This document shows positions 40,668-48,894 of a DNA stretch of 64,000 nt, piece after piece. Location: the NCBI GenBank assembly GCA_029261815.1, contig JAJDAQ010000137.1, forward strand, positions 24,973 to 88,972, read 5' to 3'. How positions within the stretch are numbered: position 1 is the stretch's first letter; the number at the start of each line of letters is the position of its first letter. Under the pieces are notes generated by a model. That model saw nothing but the letters and a program-made list of their open reading frames with translations, searched no databases and was not told the DNA's origin. Made by a program: the position numbers and the translations under genes. The stretch comes from Deltaproteobacteria bacterium. Lineage in GTDB: Bacteria > Myxococcota_A > UBA9160 > UBA6930.

Positions 40668-41093
40668 ATGGATGTTGCGGAAAGCACCGCGCGGGAATCC
40701 CTGCGAGAGTTGGTCGCGCGGTATAACCAGTATGGGGACCGTGGACGCTTCGACGAGATGCTCCGGTTGTTTGCCGACGATGCCGTCCTCGAGATTGGCC
40801 GCAAGGAGCGATACGAGGGCATCGGAGCGATTCGCCAGTGCTTCGAAGACGCCGTCGGAGAAGATGCGCGGCTCCTGCGGCACTTCACCGCCACGCTCAC
40901 ACTCGATCTCGATGACGAACGTCTGGCAAACGGTGCGTGCTACTTCGCGGTGTTGACCGAGCATGGCCTCGACCACTGGGGCCGGTACCAGGACCGCTAC
41001 ACGCGGATTGGCGGCGAATGGCGATTCGCGTTCCGCCGCGTCGTGATCGAAGGGCGGCAGCCCGGCGGGTGGGCGGAACGCCGCGGCTATTGA
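40668..41093 (+). CDS. SnoaL/NTF2-like protein
   Basis: A 141-residue protein of the NTF2-like (SnoaL/DUF4440) fold. The N-terminal helix pair (ARESLRELVARYNQYGDRG, then FDEMLRLFADDAVLEIG) and the C-terminal strands DRYTRIGGEWRFAFRRV are typical. Members are ring-cleaving isomerases, steroid delta-isomerase relatives or dehydratases; no catalytic residue set can be assigned here. ATG 40668 lacks a Shine-Dalgarno. The gene stands between hspQ and the TonB operon with a long 241-base gap downstream. Confidence 0.8.
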   Translation: MDVAESTARESLRELVARYNQYGDRGRFDEMLRLFADDAVLEIGRKERYEGIGAIRQCFEDAVGEDARLLRHFTATLTLDLDDERLANGACYFAVLTEHGLDHWGRYQDRYTRIGGEWRFAFRRVVIEGRQPGGWAERRGY

Positions 41094-41334
41094 CGCAGCG
41101 CGTGTTCACGAACCCCGCGGGATCAGACACGCCGTCCGCTGGCTGACGCGTGCACTTGCGCGCAACGCAGTGCAGCGTGACCGCGCGCCACCGTGCCACC
41201 GACGGCCCCTCGGTGCGTTCGCCGCAAACGCCTGAAACCACCCGCCCGTGCTCATTTTACCGGGATTTACATTTTGGAGGATGTACACTGCCGCGATCGA
41301 GCCGTTCTGTGCCGTTCTTAGGGAGAACTATTTC
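41094..41334 (+). promoter_or_regulatory. Upstream region of the TonB operon
   Basis: This 241-base gap holds no gene I can support. Its last third (from about 41250) is unusually AT-rich. TACAT (41268-41272) and ATGTA (41281-41285) form an inverted repeat with 8 bases between, and TACACT (41284-41289) is a possible -10. GGGAGAA at 41321-41327 is the Shine-Dalgarno of the DUF3450 gene. Promoter elements with a good -35 spacing could not be fitted, and the sequence is not a Fur box. Confidence 0.4.
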
Positions 41335-42114
41335 ATGCGCCTTTGGACCCCCGTCCCGTTCGTTGCCATCGTGGCCGCGTCGGGTCTCCTCCTTGGAGGA
41401 TCGGGCGCAGCGGCGGACACCCTGGATCAGATTTTTTCTGTCCGTGGTGCCACGCACGCCGCTGCCAAGACTTCTCAGCAAACCATCGACAAGCTGGCCG
41501 ACCAGACTGCGACACTGCTCCAGCAGTATCGGGGTGAAACATCCCAGGTCGATTCGCTCCGCGTCTACAACGACCAACTCCAGAAGCTGGTGACGTCGCA
41601 GACGAACGAGATGAACAAACTCCAGACCGAGATCGACGGTGTCACCGAGATCGAGCGAGAGATCTTCCCGCTGATGCAGCGGATGGTCGACATGATCGCC
41701 CAGGTCGTGGACGCCGACGTTCCGTTCCTGCTCGACGAGCGCAAGAAGCGCGTCGACAACCTGCGCGACCTGCTGAACCGCTCCGACGTGACGGTGGCGG
41801 AGAAGTACCGGCTGATCATCGAGTCGTACTCGATCGAGAACAGCTTCGGTCACAGCATCGAGGCCTATCAAGACACGCTCGAGGTTGGCGGTCAGGAACG
41901 AGACGTCGATTTCCTGCGCATCGGTCGCCTGGCACTCTACTACCAGACGCGGGACGGCGAACTGTCCGGCGCCTGGGACCAAGATGCCAAGGCTTGGGTC
42001 GAACTCCCTTCCAGCTATGCCGGCTCGATCAAGCAGGGCCTCAAGGTGGCGCGTAAGCAGTCGCCGCCGAACCTGTTGCTGCTGCCCCTCCAGGGTGCGG
42101 AGGATGCCCGATGA
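41335..42114 (+). CDS. DUF3450 periplasmic protein of TonB system
   Basis: A 259-residue exported protein of the DUF3450 family, which is found just upstream of TtpC-type ExbB proteins in Vibrio, Shewanella and others. Residues 1-27 are a signal peptide; residues 45-115 (with repeated Q/D/E heptad-like stretches such as QQTIDKLADQTATLLQQY and NEMNKLQTEIDGVTEIE) are predicted coiled coil. The rest is a helical and small beta region. The role is probably periplasmic support of TonB energy coupling. ATG 41335 has GGGAGAA upstream. The next gene overlaps its stop as ATGA. Confidence 0.9.
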   Translation: MRLWTPVPFVAIVAASGLLLGGSGAAADTLDQIFSVRGATHAAAKTSQQTIDKLADQTATLLQQYRGETSQVDSLRVYNDQLQKLVTSQTNEMNKLQTEIDGVTEIEREIFPLMQRMVDMIAQVVDADVPFLLDERKKRVDNLRDLLNRSDVTVAEKYRLIIESYSIENSFGHSIEAYQDTLEVGGQERDVDFLRIGRLALYYQTRDGELSGAWDQDAKAWVELPSSYAGSIKQGLKVARKQSPPNLLLLPLQGAEDAR

Positions 42115-43463
42115 ACCGTTTCCATCGATTCCTGGCCGTCTTTGCGGCCGTACTCCTGCTCGCGCCCGCCGCCGGTATGGCGCAGAGCAAGAGCCTGAAT
42201 GACCTCCTGAAGGAAGTCCGCGCGGGTCGCAGCGCAGACTCCGCGCTGAACAAGAAGCGCGAAGCGGAGTTCCAGTCGAAGAAGAACGAGCAGCAGACGC
42301 TGCTGAATAACGCGCGCGCCGAACGCAAGCGCCAGGAAACCCGCAGCGTTCAACTCGAAGGGGCGTTCCAGGAAAACGAGCGCGGACTCGCCCAACTGGA
42401 AGACCAGCTGGCCGACCGCCTCGGCTCCCTGGGTGAACTCTTCGGTGTCGTTCGCCAGGTCGCGGGTGAAGCGCGGGAGACCGTGACTGGCTCCGTCGTG
42501 AGTGCGCAGTTCCCGGGTCGCGAATCGAATCTCGACTCGCTCGCGAGCAGTCGCGATCTGCCCAAGATCGCAGCCCTCGAAGACCTCTGGTTCACCTTGC
42601 AGCAGGAGATCACGGAATCCGGCAAGGCAGTGACGTTCACGGCTCCCGTGATCCAGCCCGACGGCACCAAGGTCGAGCAGACCGTTACGCGCATGGGCGT
42701 CTTCACCGCGATCAGCGATGGCGACTTCCTGTTCTATGACGGCGAAAAGCGAGCGCTGGAACTGGTTCTGCGCCAGCCGGGCGCCGAGCTGATGGCGGCC
42801 GCTGACGGATTCGGCTCCGCTGCGACCGGCTCGATCACGACCGCACCGATCGACCCTTCGAAGGGAACGCTGCTCACGCTGCTGACCCAGCGCGCCACTG
42901 CGTCGGAGACGATCGAACAGGGTGGCGTCGTCGGCTACATCATCATCGCGATCGGGATCCTGGGATCGATCATCGCGCTGATGCGCCTCGCCGTGCTCTT
43001 CGGAACCGACCGCAAGGTGGCGAACCAGGCGAAGTCGGACACCGCGGATGAAGGGAACCCGCTCGGGCGCGTCCTGAAGATCTATCAGGACAACCCGGAC
43101 GCCGACGTGGAGACGCTCGAGCTCAAACTCGACGAAGCAATTCTCCGCGAGGTCTCGTCTCTCGAGACGTTCCTTTCGACGATCAAGGTCTTTGCCGCGA
43201 TCGCCCCGCTGCTGGGTCTGCTCGGCACCGTGACCGGCATGATCGAGACCTTCCAGATGATCACACTGTTCGGCGCGGGCGATCCCAAGCTGATGGCCGG
43301 TGGTATCTCGGAAGCCCTCGTCACGACCATGTTGGGCCTGATGGTCACGATCCCGCTGACGCTGTTCCACAGCCTCGTCCAGTCGCGCGCGAAGTCGATT
43401 GCCGAGGTCATCGAAGAGCAGAGCACGGGTATGGTGGCACGTCGCGCCGAGGCCTCTTCCTGA
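42111..43463 (+). CDS. TtpC-type MotA/TolQ/ExbB proton channel protein, large
   Basis: A 450-residue protein combining a periplasmic N-terminal region and an ExbB-like channel. Residues 1-24 are a signal peptide, 45-115 a coiled coil, and the ExbB core begins with TM1 at 273-297, TM2 at about 358-378 with GLLGTVTGMI, and TM3 at 402-424. This size and layout match TtpC of the Vibrio TonB2 system, needed with ExbB, ExbD and TonB to use proton motive force at the outer membrane. ATG 42111 overlaps the DUF3450 stop. A second, small ExbB starts one base after its stop. Confidence 0.93.
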   Translation: MNRFHRFLAVFAAVLLLAPAAGMAQSKSLNDLLKEVRAGRSADSALNKKREAEFQSKKNEQQTLLNNARAERKRQETRSVQLEGAFQENERGLAQLEDQLADRLGSLGELFGVVRQVAGEARETVTGSVVSAQFPGRESNLDSLASSRDLPKIAALEDLWFTLQQEITESGKAVTFTAPVIQPDGTKVEQTVTRMGVFTAISDGDFLFYDGEKRALELVLRQPGAELMAAADGFGSAATGSITTAPIDPSKGTLLTLLTQRATASETIEQGGVVGYIIIAIGILGSIIALMRLAVLFGTDRKVANQAKSDTADEGNPLGRVLKIYQDNPDADVETLELKLDEAILREVSSLETFLSTIKVFAAIAPLLGLLGTVTGMIETFQMITLFGAGDPKLMAGGISEALVTTMLGLMVTIPLTLFHSLVQSRAKSIAEVIEEQSTGMVARRAEASS

Positions 43464-43464
43464 G

Positions 43465-43977
43465 ATGGCCATCTGGTACGACGTACTCGCGTTTATCGAG
43501 AAGGGCGGCGATGTCCTCTATGTCCTCGCCGTGATCGCCCTCATCATGTGGACGATCATCCTCGAACGCCTCTGGTACCTGTTCACTGAACACCGGGCCG
43601 GGGTCGAGCGAGTCAAGGCTGAATGGGATGCCCGGACCGAGACCCGTTCCTGGCATGCCCACCAGATCCGTCGGATGATGATTTCGGAAGTTGATTCCGG
43701 CCTCACATCGGGCCTTCTGATCCTCCAGGCCTGCGTCGGGCTCTGCACGCTCATCGGCTTGCTGGGCACGGTGTCCGGCATGGTCGAGGTGTTCAACACC
43801 CTCGCATCAGCGGGCAACTCGAACGCTCGCATGATGGCCGATGGCGTCTCCAAGGCCACCATCCCGACAATGGCGGGCATGGTGGCTGCGCTGTCGGGTC
43901 TCTACTTCGCATCCTGGCTGCAGAGCCGCGTGAAGAAAGAGACTGAGCACCTTGCAGACGCGCTCACGCAACGCTGA
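43465..43977 (+). CDS. exbB: ExbB-like proton channel protein, small
   Basis: A 170-residue ExbB with three transmembrane helices at about 16-36, 84-104 and 131-151. GLLGTVSGMVEVF (98-110) is the ExbB/TolQ hallmark between TM2 and TM3. It forms the pentameric channel around ExbD helices, driving TonB. The short form lacks the long N-terminal region found in the upstream TtpC homologue, so the operon encodes two paralogous channel proteins. ATG 43465 lies one base after the previous stop; ExbD follows after 53 bases. Confidence 0.95.
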   Translation: MAIWYDVLAFIEKGGDVLYVLAVIALIMWTIILERLWYLFTEHRAGVERVKAEWDARTETRSWHAHQIRRMMISEVDSGLTSGLLILQACVGLCTLIGLLGTVSGMVEVFNTLASAGNSNARMMADGVSKATIPTMAGMVAALSGLYFASWLQSRVKKETEHLADALTQR

Positions 43978-44030
43978 CCGCCCCGCCCTGACTCCACACT
44001 CTCCACATTGCCGAAATCGAGGAAGCGCCC

Positions 44031-44438
44031 ATGGCGAGACGTAAAAAGCGAATCGAGTCGGAAGAAGCCGAAGTCAACATCACACCGATGATGGACATCG
44101 TCTTCATCCTGCTGATCTTCTTCATTGTGACCGCGTCTTTCGTAAAGGAAGCCGGGATCGACGTCACGAAGCCCAATGCCCAGACCGCTGAGCAGAAGGA
44201 ACGTGCCAACATCCTGATCGCGATCGACAAGAACAACCAGGTCTGGATCAACCGCCGCATCGTGGACATCCGTGCCGTCACGGCCAACGTCCAGCGGCTC
44301 CTGGCTGAGAACCCGGAAAGCTCGGTCGTCATCCAAGCGGATGAGAAGAGCGAGAATGGGACGTTCGTGAAGGTCATGGACAACACGAAGCTGGCGGGTG
44401 TCGACAACATCGCCATTGCCGCACGGCCCATTAACTGA
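44031..44438 (+). CDS. exbD: ExbD-like biopolymer transport protein
   Basis: A 135-residue inner-membrane protein with one transmembrane helix (about residues 22-40) and a periplasmic C-terminal domain. EVNITPMMDIVFILLIFF contains the conserved Asp22, which carries protons through the ExbBD channel. The short cytoplasmic start MARRKKR gives the expected positive-inside topology. The C-terminal residues include DIRAVTANVQRLLAENPESS, the ExbD/TolR core. Its stop overlaps the tonB start by one base (TGATG), so translation is coupled. Confidence 0.96.
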   Translation: MARRKKRIESEEAEVNITPMMDIVFILLIFFIVTASFVKEAGIDVTKPNAQTAEQKERANILIAIDKNNQVWINRRIVDIRAVTANVQRLLAENPESSVVIQADEKSENGTFVKVMDNTKLAGVDNIAIAARPIN

Positions 44439-45052
44439 TGGTGCGGCGGATCGGTTCAGCCGCGATCGCGGTGTTCGTGACGTTCGGCCTCTTCTGGATC
44501 ATGCACTGGCTCGTGATCATGAATGCCGAGTACCAGAAGACGGACTTCCAACAGATCAACGTCGACTTCGTGCGGGTGAAGGAAGATTCCAACGCCAACA
44601 CGAAAGAGCGGAAGATGCCGGACAAGGTCCAGCAGAACACGCCGCCGCCGACGCCGAAGATCAATGCCGCGACCAACCGTCCCGACCTCGGGGACACGGG
44701 CGGTCCCGTCATCGGCATCCCGACATCGGACATTTCCGGTGGGCCGAAGCTCGGCGCAGCGCTCTCGGACATGGACGCAGTGCCGCTCGTGCGGATTGCG
44801 CCCGAGTACCCGCGACGTGCAGCCCAGCTGAACCTCAAGGGTTGGGTCCTGCTCGAGTTCACGGTCACGACCGCTGGCGCCACCAAGGACATCCGCGTCG
44901 TCGACGCAGAGCCACAGCGAACTTTCGACCGCTCTGCGTCGCGAGCAGTGGCCAAGTTCAAGTACCGGCCGAAGGTGGTGGATGGACAGCCTGTCGAACA
45001 GCAAGGCGTCCAGATCGTAATCACCTTTGACGGTGTCCAAGAAGGCGGCTGA
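44438..45052 (+). CDS. tonB: TonB energy transducer
   Basis: A 204-residue TonB. The N-terminal transmembrane helix covers about residues 8-28; the periplasmic linker is short and proline-poor (PPPTPK at 69-74), and the C-terminal domain (about 115-204) has the conserved Tyr-Pro at 124-125 (PEYPRRAAQ) followed by GWVLLEF and the FDRSASRAVAKFKYRP motif. It links the ExbBD motor to TonB-dependent receptors in the outer membrane. It is short, as TonB2-type proteins are, which fits a partner such as TtpC to span the periplasm. No TonB-dependent receptor gene is in the window. Confidence 0.96.
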   Translation: MVRRIGSAAIAVFVTFGLFWIMHWLVIMNAEYQKTDFQQINVDFVRVKEDSNANTKERKMPDKVQQNTPPPTPKINAATNRPDLGDTGGPVIGIPTSDISGGPKLGAALSDMDAVPLVRIAPEYPRRAAQLNLKGWVLLEFTVTTAGATKDIRVVDAEPQRTFDRSASRAVAKFKYRPKVVDGQPVEQQGVQIVITFDGVQEGG

Positions 45053-45060
45053 TCCCGCCG

Positions 45061-45072
45061 GACAGCGCTGTC
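45061..45072. other. 12-bp perfect palindrome in tonB-TPR gap
   Basis: GACAGCGCTGTC lies 9 bases after the tonB stop in a 133-base gap before the TPR gene. A second imperfect hairpin (CCAG near 45075 pairing with CTGG near 45095) follows. These may weaken transcription into the TPR gene or protect the 3' end of the upstream message; no T run is present. AGGAG at 45173-45177 is the Shine-Dalgarno of the TPR gene. Confidence 0.3.
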
Positions 45073-45185
45073 ACCAGTGGGTCCGCCCGACCGCTGGGTC
45101 GCAACAAGGACGGCCCAATGACCAGACGACACCCCGGAGCCTAAGCAGCGGCCGCGATCGCCGCCTCCACGCAGGAGATCACCCG

Positions 45186-46457
45186 ATGATTCATCGAGCC
45201 CTCGTCCTCGTTCTCGCCGCCCTCTTCCTGGCTGCGCCCGCCGCCGCGAGGGAGCCTGCTCGCGAAGCACCCAAGACCAAGAAGGTCGAAGCGGTCGGCA
45301 AGAAGGTCTACAACCTGCTGAACGACGCCAACATGGCGCTCCAGGAAGAGCCGCCCCGGTACAGCGCAGCAGAACAGAAGCTCAACGCGATCCTGGCGAT
45401 GCCGAAGATGAACAGCCATGAAGAGGCGCTGGTCCATCAGACGTTCGGCTACCTCTACTCGAGCCGCGAGCAGTACCGCCGTGCGATCACCGCGTTCGAG
45501 AAGGCACTCGCGCTCGAAGGCCTGCCCGATTCGGCGCAGCTCAATACCCAGTTCAACCTCGGCCAGCTGTACATGCTCGAAGAGGACTACGACAAGGGAA
45601 TCAAGATCCTGACGAACTGGTTCGAGCAGGCGTCCAACCCCCCCGCCAGCGCCTACATGCTCATGGCGAACGCTTACGCCCAGAAGGCCAGCGGAACCAA
45701 CAACGACAAGGCAGAGAAGGCCGCGTACCGGAACTCCTGGAAGTGGGCGAAGCAAGGCCTCGCAAAGATGGACAAGGCCAAGCCGCGCGAGCCTTGGATG
45801 CGGCTCGGGACCCAGCTGAATCTCGCACTCGAGGACTACAAGACCGCCGGGCACTGGTTGGAGCAGCTGGTTCGCCGCTGGCCCAAGGAGAGCTACCTCA
45901 AGCAGATGACGGCCGTGTACGGTCAGCTCAACAAACCCCGGCGCGCACTCGTTGCCATGGAACTCGCTCACATGGAGGGCTACCTCGACGAGAGCAAGGA
46001 GCTCGAACGCCTGGGGCAGCTCTACCTCTACAACGAGGTTCCCTACAAGGCCGCCATCCTCCTGGATGAGACCATCAGCAGCGGCAAGGTCGTCAAGAAC
46101 GAAGGCAACTGGGAACTCCTGGCCAACGCCTGGACCATGGCACGCGAGTACGACAAGGCGCTGAAGCCTCTCGAACGGGCCGCCTCCGCAGGCAAGAACG
46201 GCAAGCTCTACGTGCGACTCGGCCAGCTCCATATCGATGGCGAGCGCTGGAAGGACGCGGAAGCCGCGATCCGCAAGGGCATCAACAAGGGTGGACTCGA
46301 CTCCACTGGCGAAGCGTATCTGCTGCTCGGAATCTCGCAGTTCCAGGCCGAGAGCTTCCAGTCGGCAAGGAGCTCCTTCGAGCGTGCGAGCCGGGACAAG
46401 AAGTCGGCCAAGTCCGCCGCTGCCTGGATCCAGGCCATCAACGCGCGAGCCAGCTAG
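45186..46457 (+). CDS. Periplasmic TPR-repeat protein of the TonB cluster
   Basis: A 423-residue exported protein. Residues 1-21 form a signal peptide (APAAA). The rest is a superhelix of TPR-like repeats: QTFGYLYSSREQYRRAITAF, FNLGQLYMLEEDYDKGIKIL, and LLANAWTMAREYDKALKPLE and VRLGQLHIDGERWKDAEAAI are clear units. TPR proteins next to ttpC-exbB-exbD-tonB clusters are thought to be periplasmic partners of the energy-coupling system, though their role is not settled. ATG 45186 has AGGAG upstream. It is separated from tonB by 133 bases, so it may be partly independently expressed. Confidence 0.9.
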   Translation: MIHRALVLVLAALFLAAPAAAREPAREAPKTKKVEAVGKKVYNLLNDANMALQEEPPRYSAAEQKLNAILAMPKMNSHEEALVHQTFGYLYSSREQYRRAITAFEKALALEGLPDSAQLNTQFNLGQLYMLEEDYDKGIKILTNWFEQASNPPASAYMLMANAYAQKASGTNNDKAEKAAYRNSWKWAKQGLAKMDKAKPREPWMRLGTQLNLALEDYKTAGHWLEQLVRRWPKESYLKQMTAVYGQLNKPRRALVAMELAHMEGYLDESKELERLGQLYLYNEVPYKAAILLDETISSGKVVKNEGNWELLANAWTMAREYDKALKPLERAASAGKNGKLYVRLGQLHIDGERWKDAEAAIRKGINKGGLDSTGEAYLLLGISQFQAESFQSARSSFERASRDKKSAKSAAAWIQAINARAS

Positions 46458-46594
46458 CCAGCCGACGAAGCACGCAGCAGCCATGCCCTGACCGATGCCG
46501 GTCTCGCCTCCGCGTACCCGAAGCGGACTCCACCGACGAATGCGCCGAACGGGCCGGGAGTCGCTGCGGTTCTGAATCTGCGCCCAGCGCGTGA

Positions 46595-46600
46595 TATCCT
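46595..46600 (+). promoter_or_regulatory. Putative -10 box upstream of acyl-CoA dehydrogenase
   Basis: TATCCT lies 26 bases before ATG 46627 in the 169-base gap after the TPR gene. GGAGGA at 46616-46621 is the Shine-Dalgarno. A good -35 at 17 bases was not seen. The rest of the gap shows nothing I can support. Confidence 0.3.
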
Positions 46601-46626
46601 CGCTCCTCTTGTCGTGGAGGAAGACG

Positions 46627-47925
46627 ATGGCCTGGGATTTCGAGACCGAACCCGAGTTTCAGCGCGAGCTGGATTGGATGGATGTGTTCGTCCGCGATGA
46701 GGTCGAGCCGCTCGATCTCGTGCTGGGTAGTTCCGCCGACCGCACAGAACAAGTCCAGCGCATCCTCAAGCCGCTTCAAGCACAGGTCAAGGAGCGCGGC
46801 CTCTGGGCCTGCCATCTGGGTCCCGAACTCGGGGGCCTCGGCTACGGCCAGCTCAAGCTCGGTCTCATGAACGAGATCCTGGGCCGGTCTGGCTGGGCGC
46901 CGGCCGTCTTTGGGTGCCAGGCCCCCGACTCGGGAAACGCCGAGATCCTGGCGCACTACGGCACCGAAGAGCAGAAAGCGAAGTACCTGCAGCCGTTGCT
47001 CGATGGCGAGATCACATCTTGTTATTCGATGACGGAGCCGCATGCCGGAGCCGACCCGACGCTATTCACCACCCAGGCCGTCCGTGACGGCGACGAGTGG
47101 GTCATCAACGGCGAGAAGTGGTTCTCGTCCAATGCCCGATGGTCCACGTTCCTGATCGTCATGGCGGTATCGGACCCGAACGTCTCGGCCTACGAGGGGA
47201 TGTCGATGTTCATCGTCCCCACGGACACCCCCGGCGTGAACATCATTCGCAACGTCGGCGTGGGTAGCAATGAAGCGGAGTCCCACCGCGGGCACGCCTA
47301 CATCCGCTACGAAGATGTCCGGATCCCGGCGGACCATTGCCTCGGCGCACCGGGGTCCGCTTTCGTCATCGCGCAGACGCGCCTCGGTGGGGGCCGCATT
47401 CACCATGCCATGCGCACGGTCGCCCAGGTTCGAAGCGCCTTCGACATGATGTGCGAGCGCGCACTCTCCCGAAACACCCGGTCGGGCCCGCTCGCCGACC
47501 TGCAGATGGTCCAGGAAAAGATTGCCGACAGCTATATCGAGATGGAGCAGTTCCGGCTGCTCGTGTTGCGGACGGCATGGCTGATCGACAAGACCGGCGA
47601 CTACCGCCGCACGCGCAAGGACATCGCCGCGATCAAGGTCGCGATGCCCAAGGTCTATCACGACGTGGTTCAGCGATCGATGCAGATCCATGGCGCACTC
47701 GGCATCTCGGACGAGATGCCTTTCACGAACATGATGACGGCGGCTCAGGTGATGGCGATCGCCGACGGCCCGACCGAGGTGCACAAGGTCACCATCGCGC
47801 GCCAGGTCCTGCGGGACTACAAGGCCGTCGATGGTCTGTGGCCGAGTGCTCACTTGCCTACCCGACGCGCCGCCGCGCGCGAGCGCCTGGCCGACGTCCT
47901 CGAACTCGAGGTGGGAAACCTCTAG
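46627..47925 (+). CDS. Acyl-CoA dehydrogenase, ACAD10/11-like
   Basis: A 432-residue acyl-CoA dehydrogenase of the longer ACAD10/11-type branch. YSMTEPHAGADPTLFTT is the substrate/FAD loop, with A in the usual GSD position, and the C-terminal region has MQIHGALGISDEMPF followed by IADGPTEVHKVTIARQVL, the D-G-P-x-E-V-H motif of this branch in place of the Y-x-G-T-x-x-I segment. Members act on long or branched acyl-CoA, including hydroxy- and steroid-related acids. GGAGGA precedes ATG 46627. It is convergent with the enoyl-CoA hydratase 21 bases away, so the two likely serve the same pathway from opposite strands. Confidence 0.93.
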   Translation: MAWDFETEPEFQRELDWMDVFVRDEVEPLDLVLGSSADRTEQVQRILKPLQAQVKERGLWACHLGPELGGLGYGQLKLGLMNEILGRSGWAPAVFGCQAPDSGNAEILAHYGTEEQKAKYLQPLLDGEITSCYSMTEPHAGADPTLFTTQAVRDGDEWVINGEKWFSSNARWSTFLIVMAVSDPNVSAYEGMSMFIVPTDTPGVNIIRNVGVGSNEAESHRGHAYIRYEDVRIPADHCLGAPGSAFVIAQTRLGGGRIHHAMRTVAQVRSAFDMMCERALSRNTRSGPLADLQMVQEKIADSYIEMEQFRLLVLRTAWLIDKTGDYRRTRKDIAAIKVAMPKVYHDVVQRSMQIHGALGISDEMPFTNMMTAAQVMAIADGPTEVHKVTIARQVLRDYKAVDGLWPSAHLPTRRAAARERLADVLELEVGNL

Positions 47926-47946
47926 GCCGGGTGACGGCGACCCTCG

Positions 47947-48747
47947 TCACTTTCGCTTGAAGTCGGGCTTTCGCTTCTGGGCGAACGCCAGCGGGCCTTC
48001 CTTTGCGTCATCGCTCGCGAAGACCGCTTGACCATACGACCATTCGTGGCGAAGGGCCTCGTCGAGTTCCATGCCATCGCACTCGTGAAGCGTGCGTGTG
48101 ATCGCTTCAACCGCCAGTGGACCGTTCGCGGCGATCACCTCGGCGATCTCCTGGGCCTTCGCGAGTGCTCCGCCATCGGGCACCACATGCCCAATCAGCC
48201 CGATCTCCTTGGCCTCAGGGGCCTTGAGATGCTTGGCCGTCAGCAGGATCTCGGCCGCCTGCGTATACGGGATCTGTCGCGGCAGACGAACCGCCGAGCC
48301 GCCCATGGGATAGAGCGACCAGCGCGCCTCCGAGACGCCGAAGCGTGCGCTCTCGCCCGCGATACGGATCTCCATCGCCTGAAGCAGTTCCGTCCCACCC
48401 GCGATCGCGACTCCTTCGACTGCGGCGATGATGGGCTTGGTCGGGCGGTAGTGCCGAAACAGCGCCTTGTAGACGATATCGGGGTCTTCGGCCATTCGCG
48501 CCTGGACATCGATGGCGCCGTCTCCGTTCCCAGAATCCCCCGACATCGCTTTCAAGTCCGCGCCCGAACAGAAGTTGCCGCCCGCTCCGGTCACGATGAT
48601 GCATCGCACGTCGGGGTCCTGGGACGCCTCCTCGTACGCGTCGTACATCCGAACGAGCATCTCGCCGGAAAGCGCGTTGTAGCGCTCCGGCCGGTTCATG
48701 GTGATGGTCATGACGTGGTTGGCGCGCTCGACGATCGCGTCGGCCAT
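47947..48747 (-). CDS. Enoyl-CoA hydratase/isomerase (crotonase family)
   Basis: A 266-residue crotonase. The oxyanion hole is formed by [10 protein letters not shown] (59-68) and [17 protein letters not shown] (115-130); the two hydratase glutamates Glu120 (GGTE) and Glu140 (FGVSEARWS) are both present, so hydration of an enoyl-CoA is plausible. It would follow the acyl-CoA dehydrogenase step. ATG 48747 is chosen because GAGG lies 8 bases upstream; ATG 48762 lacks a site. The protein is cytosolic. It is divergent from the oxidoreductase gene with a good promoter in between. Confidence 0.93.
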   Translation of the reverse strand: MADAIVERANHVMTITMNRPERYNALSGEMLVRMYDAYEEASQDPDVRCIIVTGAGGNFCSGADLKAMSGDSGNGDGAIDVQARMAEDPDIVYKALFRHYRPTKPIIAAVEGVAIAGGTELLQAMEIRIAGESARFGVSEARWSLYPMGGSAVRLPRQIPYTQAAEILLTAKHLKAPEAKEIGLIGHVVPDGGALAKAQEIAEVIAANGPLAVEAITRTLHECDGMELDEALRHEWSYGQAVFASDDAKEGPLAFAQKRKPDFKRK

Positions 48748-48839
48748 TTTCGGATGCCTCATCGAATTTCGGGTCGGGAAGGATCTGAGCGGGTCGATGG
48801 TGCCGAACTTCTTCCAGCGTTCAAAGCCGGCAGCGTCAT

Positions 48840-48868
48840 TTGACCCCCCGGATGGCCGCGGATAGATT
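48840..48868 (+). promoter_or_regulatory. Sigma-70-type promoter upstream of Gfo/Idh/MocA gene
   Basis: TTGACC (48840-48845) and TAGATT (48863-48868) are spaced by exactly 17 bases, the ideal for a housekeeping sigma factor. The -35 matches TTGACA at five of six and the -10 matches TATAAT at four of six. Transcription would start near 48875, just ahead of the GGGGA Shine-Dalgarno. Confidence 0.65.
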
Positions 48869-48894
48869 CCGGCCTCGCCACCGGGGAGATGCGC

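Noticed and set aside
41256..41289. Sigma-70 promoter TTTACA/TACACT for the TonB operon
   Set aside because: The spacing is 12 bases (or 22 from TTTACC), too far from the 16-18 base optimum, so I list only the region.
41250..41300. Fur box before the TonB operon
   Set aside because: The GATAATGATAATCATTATC-like pattern is absent; only a TACAT-N8-ATGTA inverted repeat is present.
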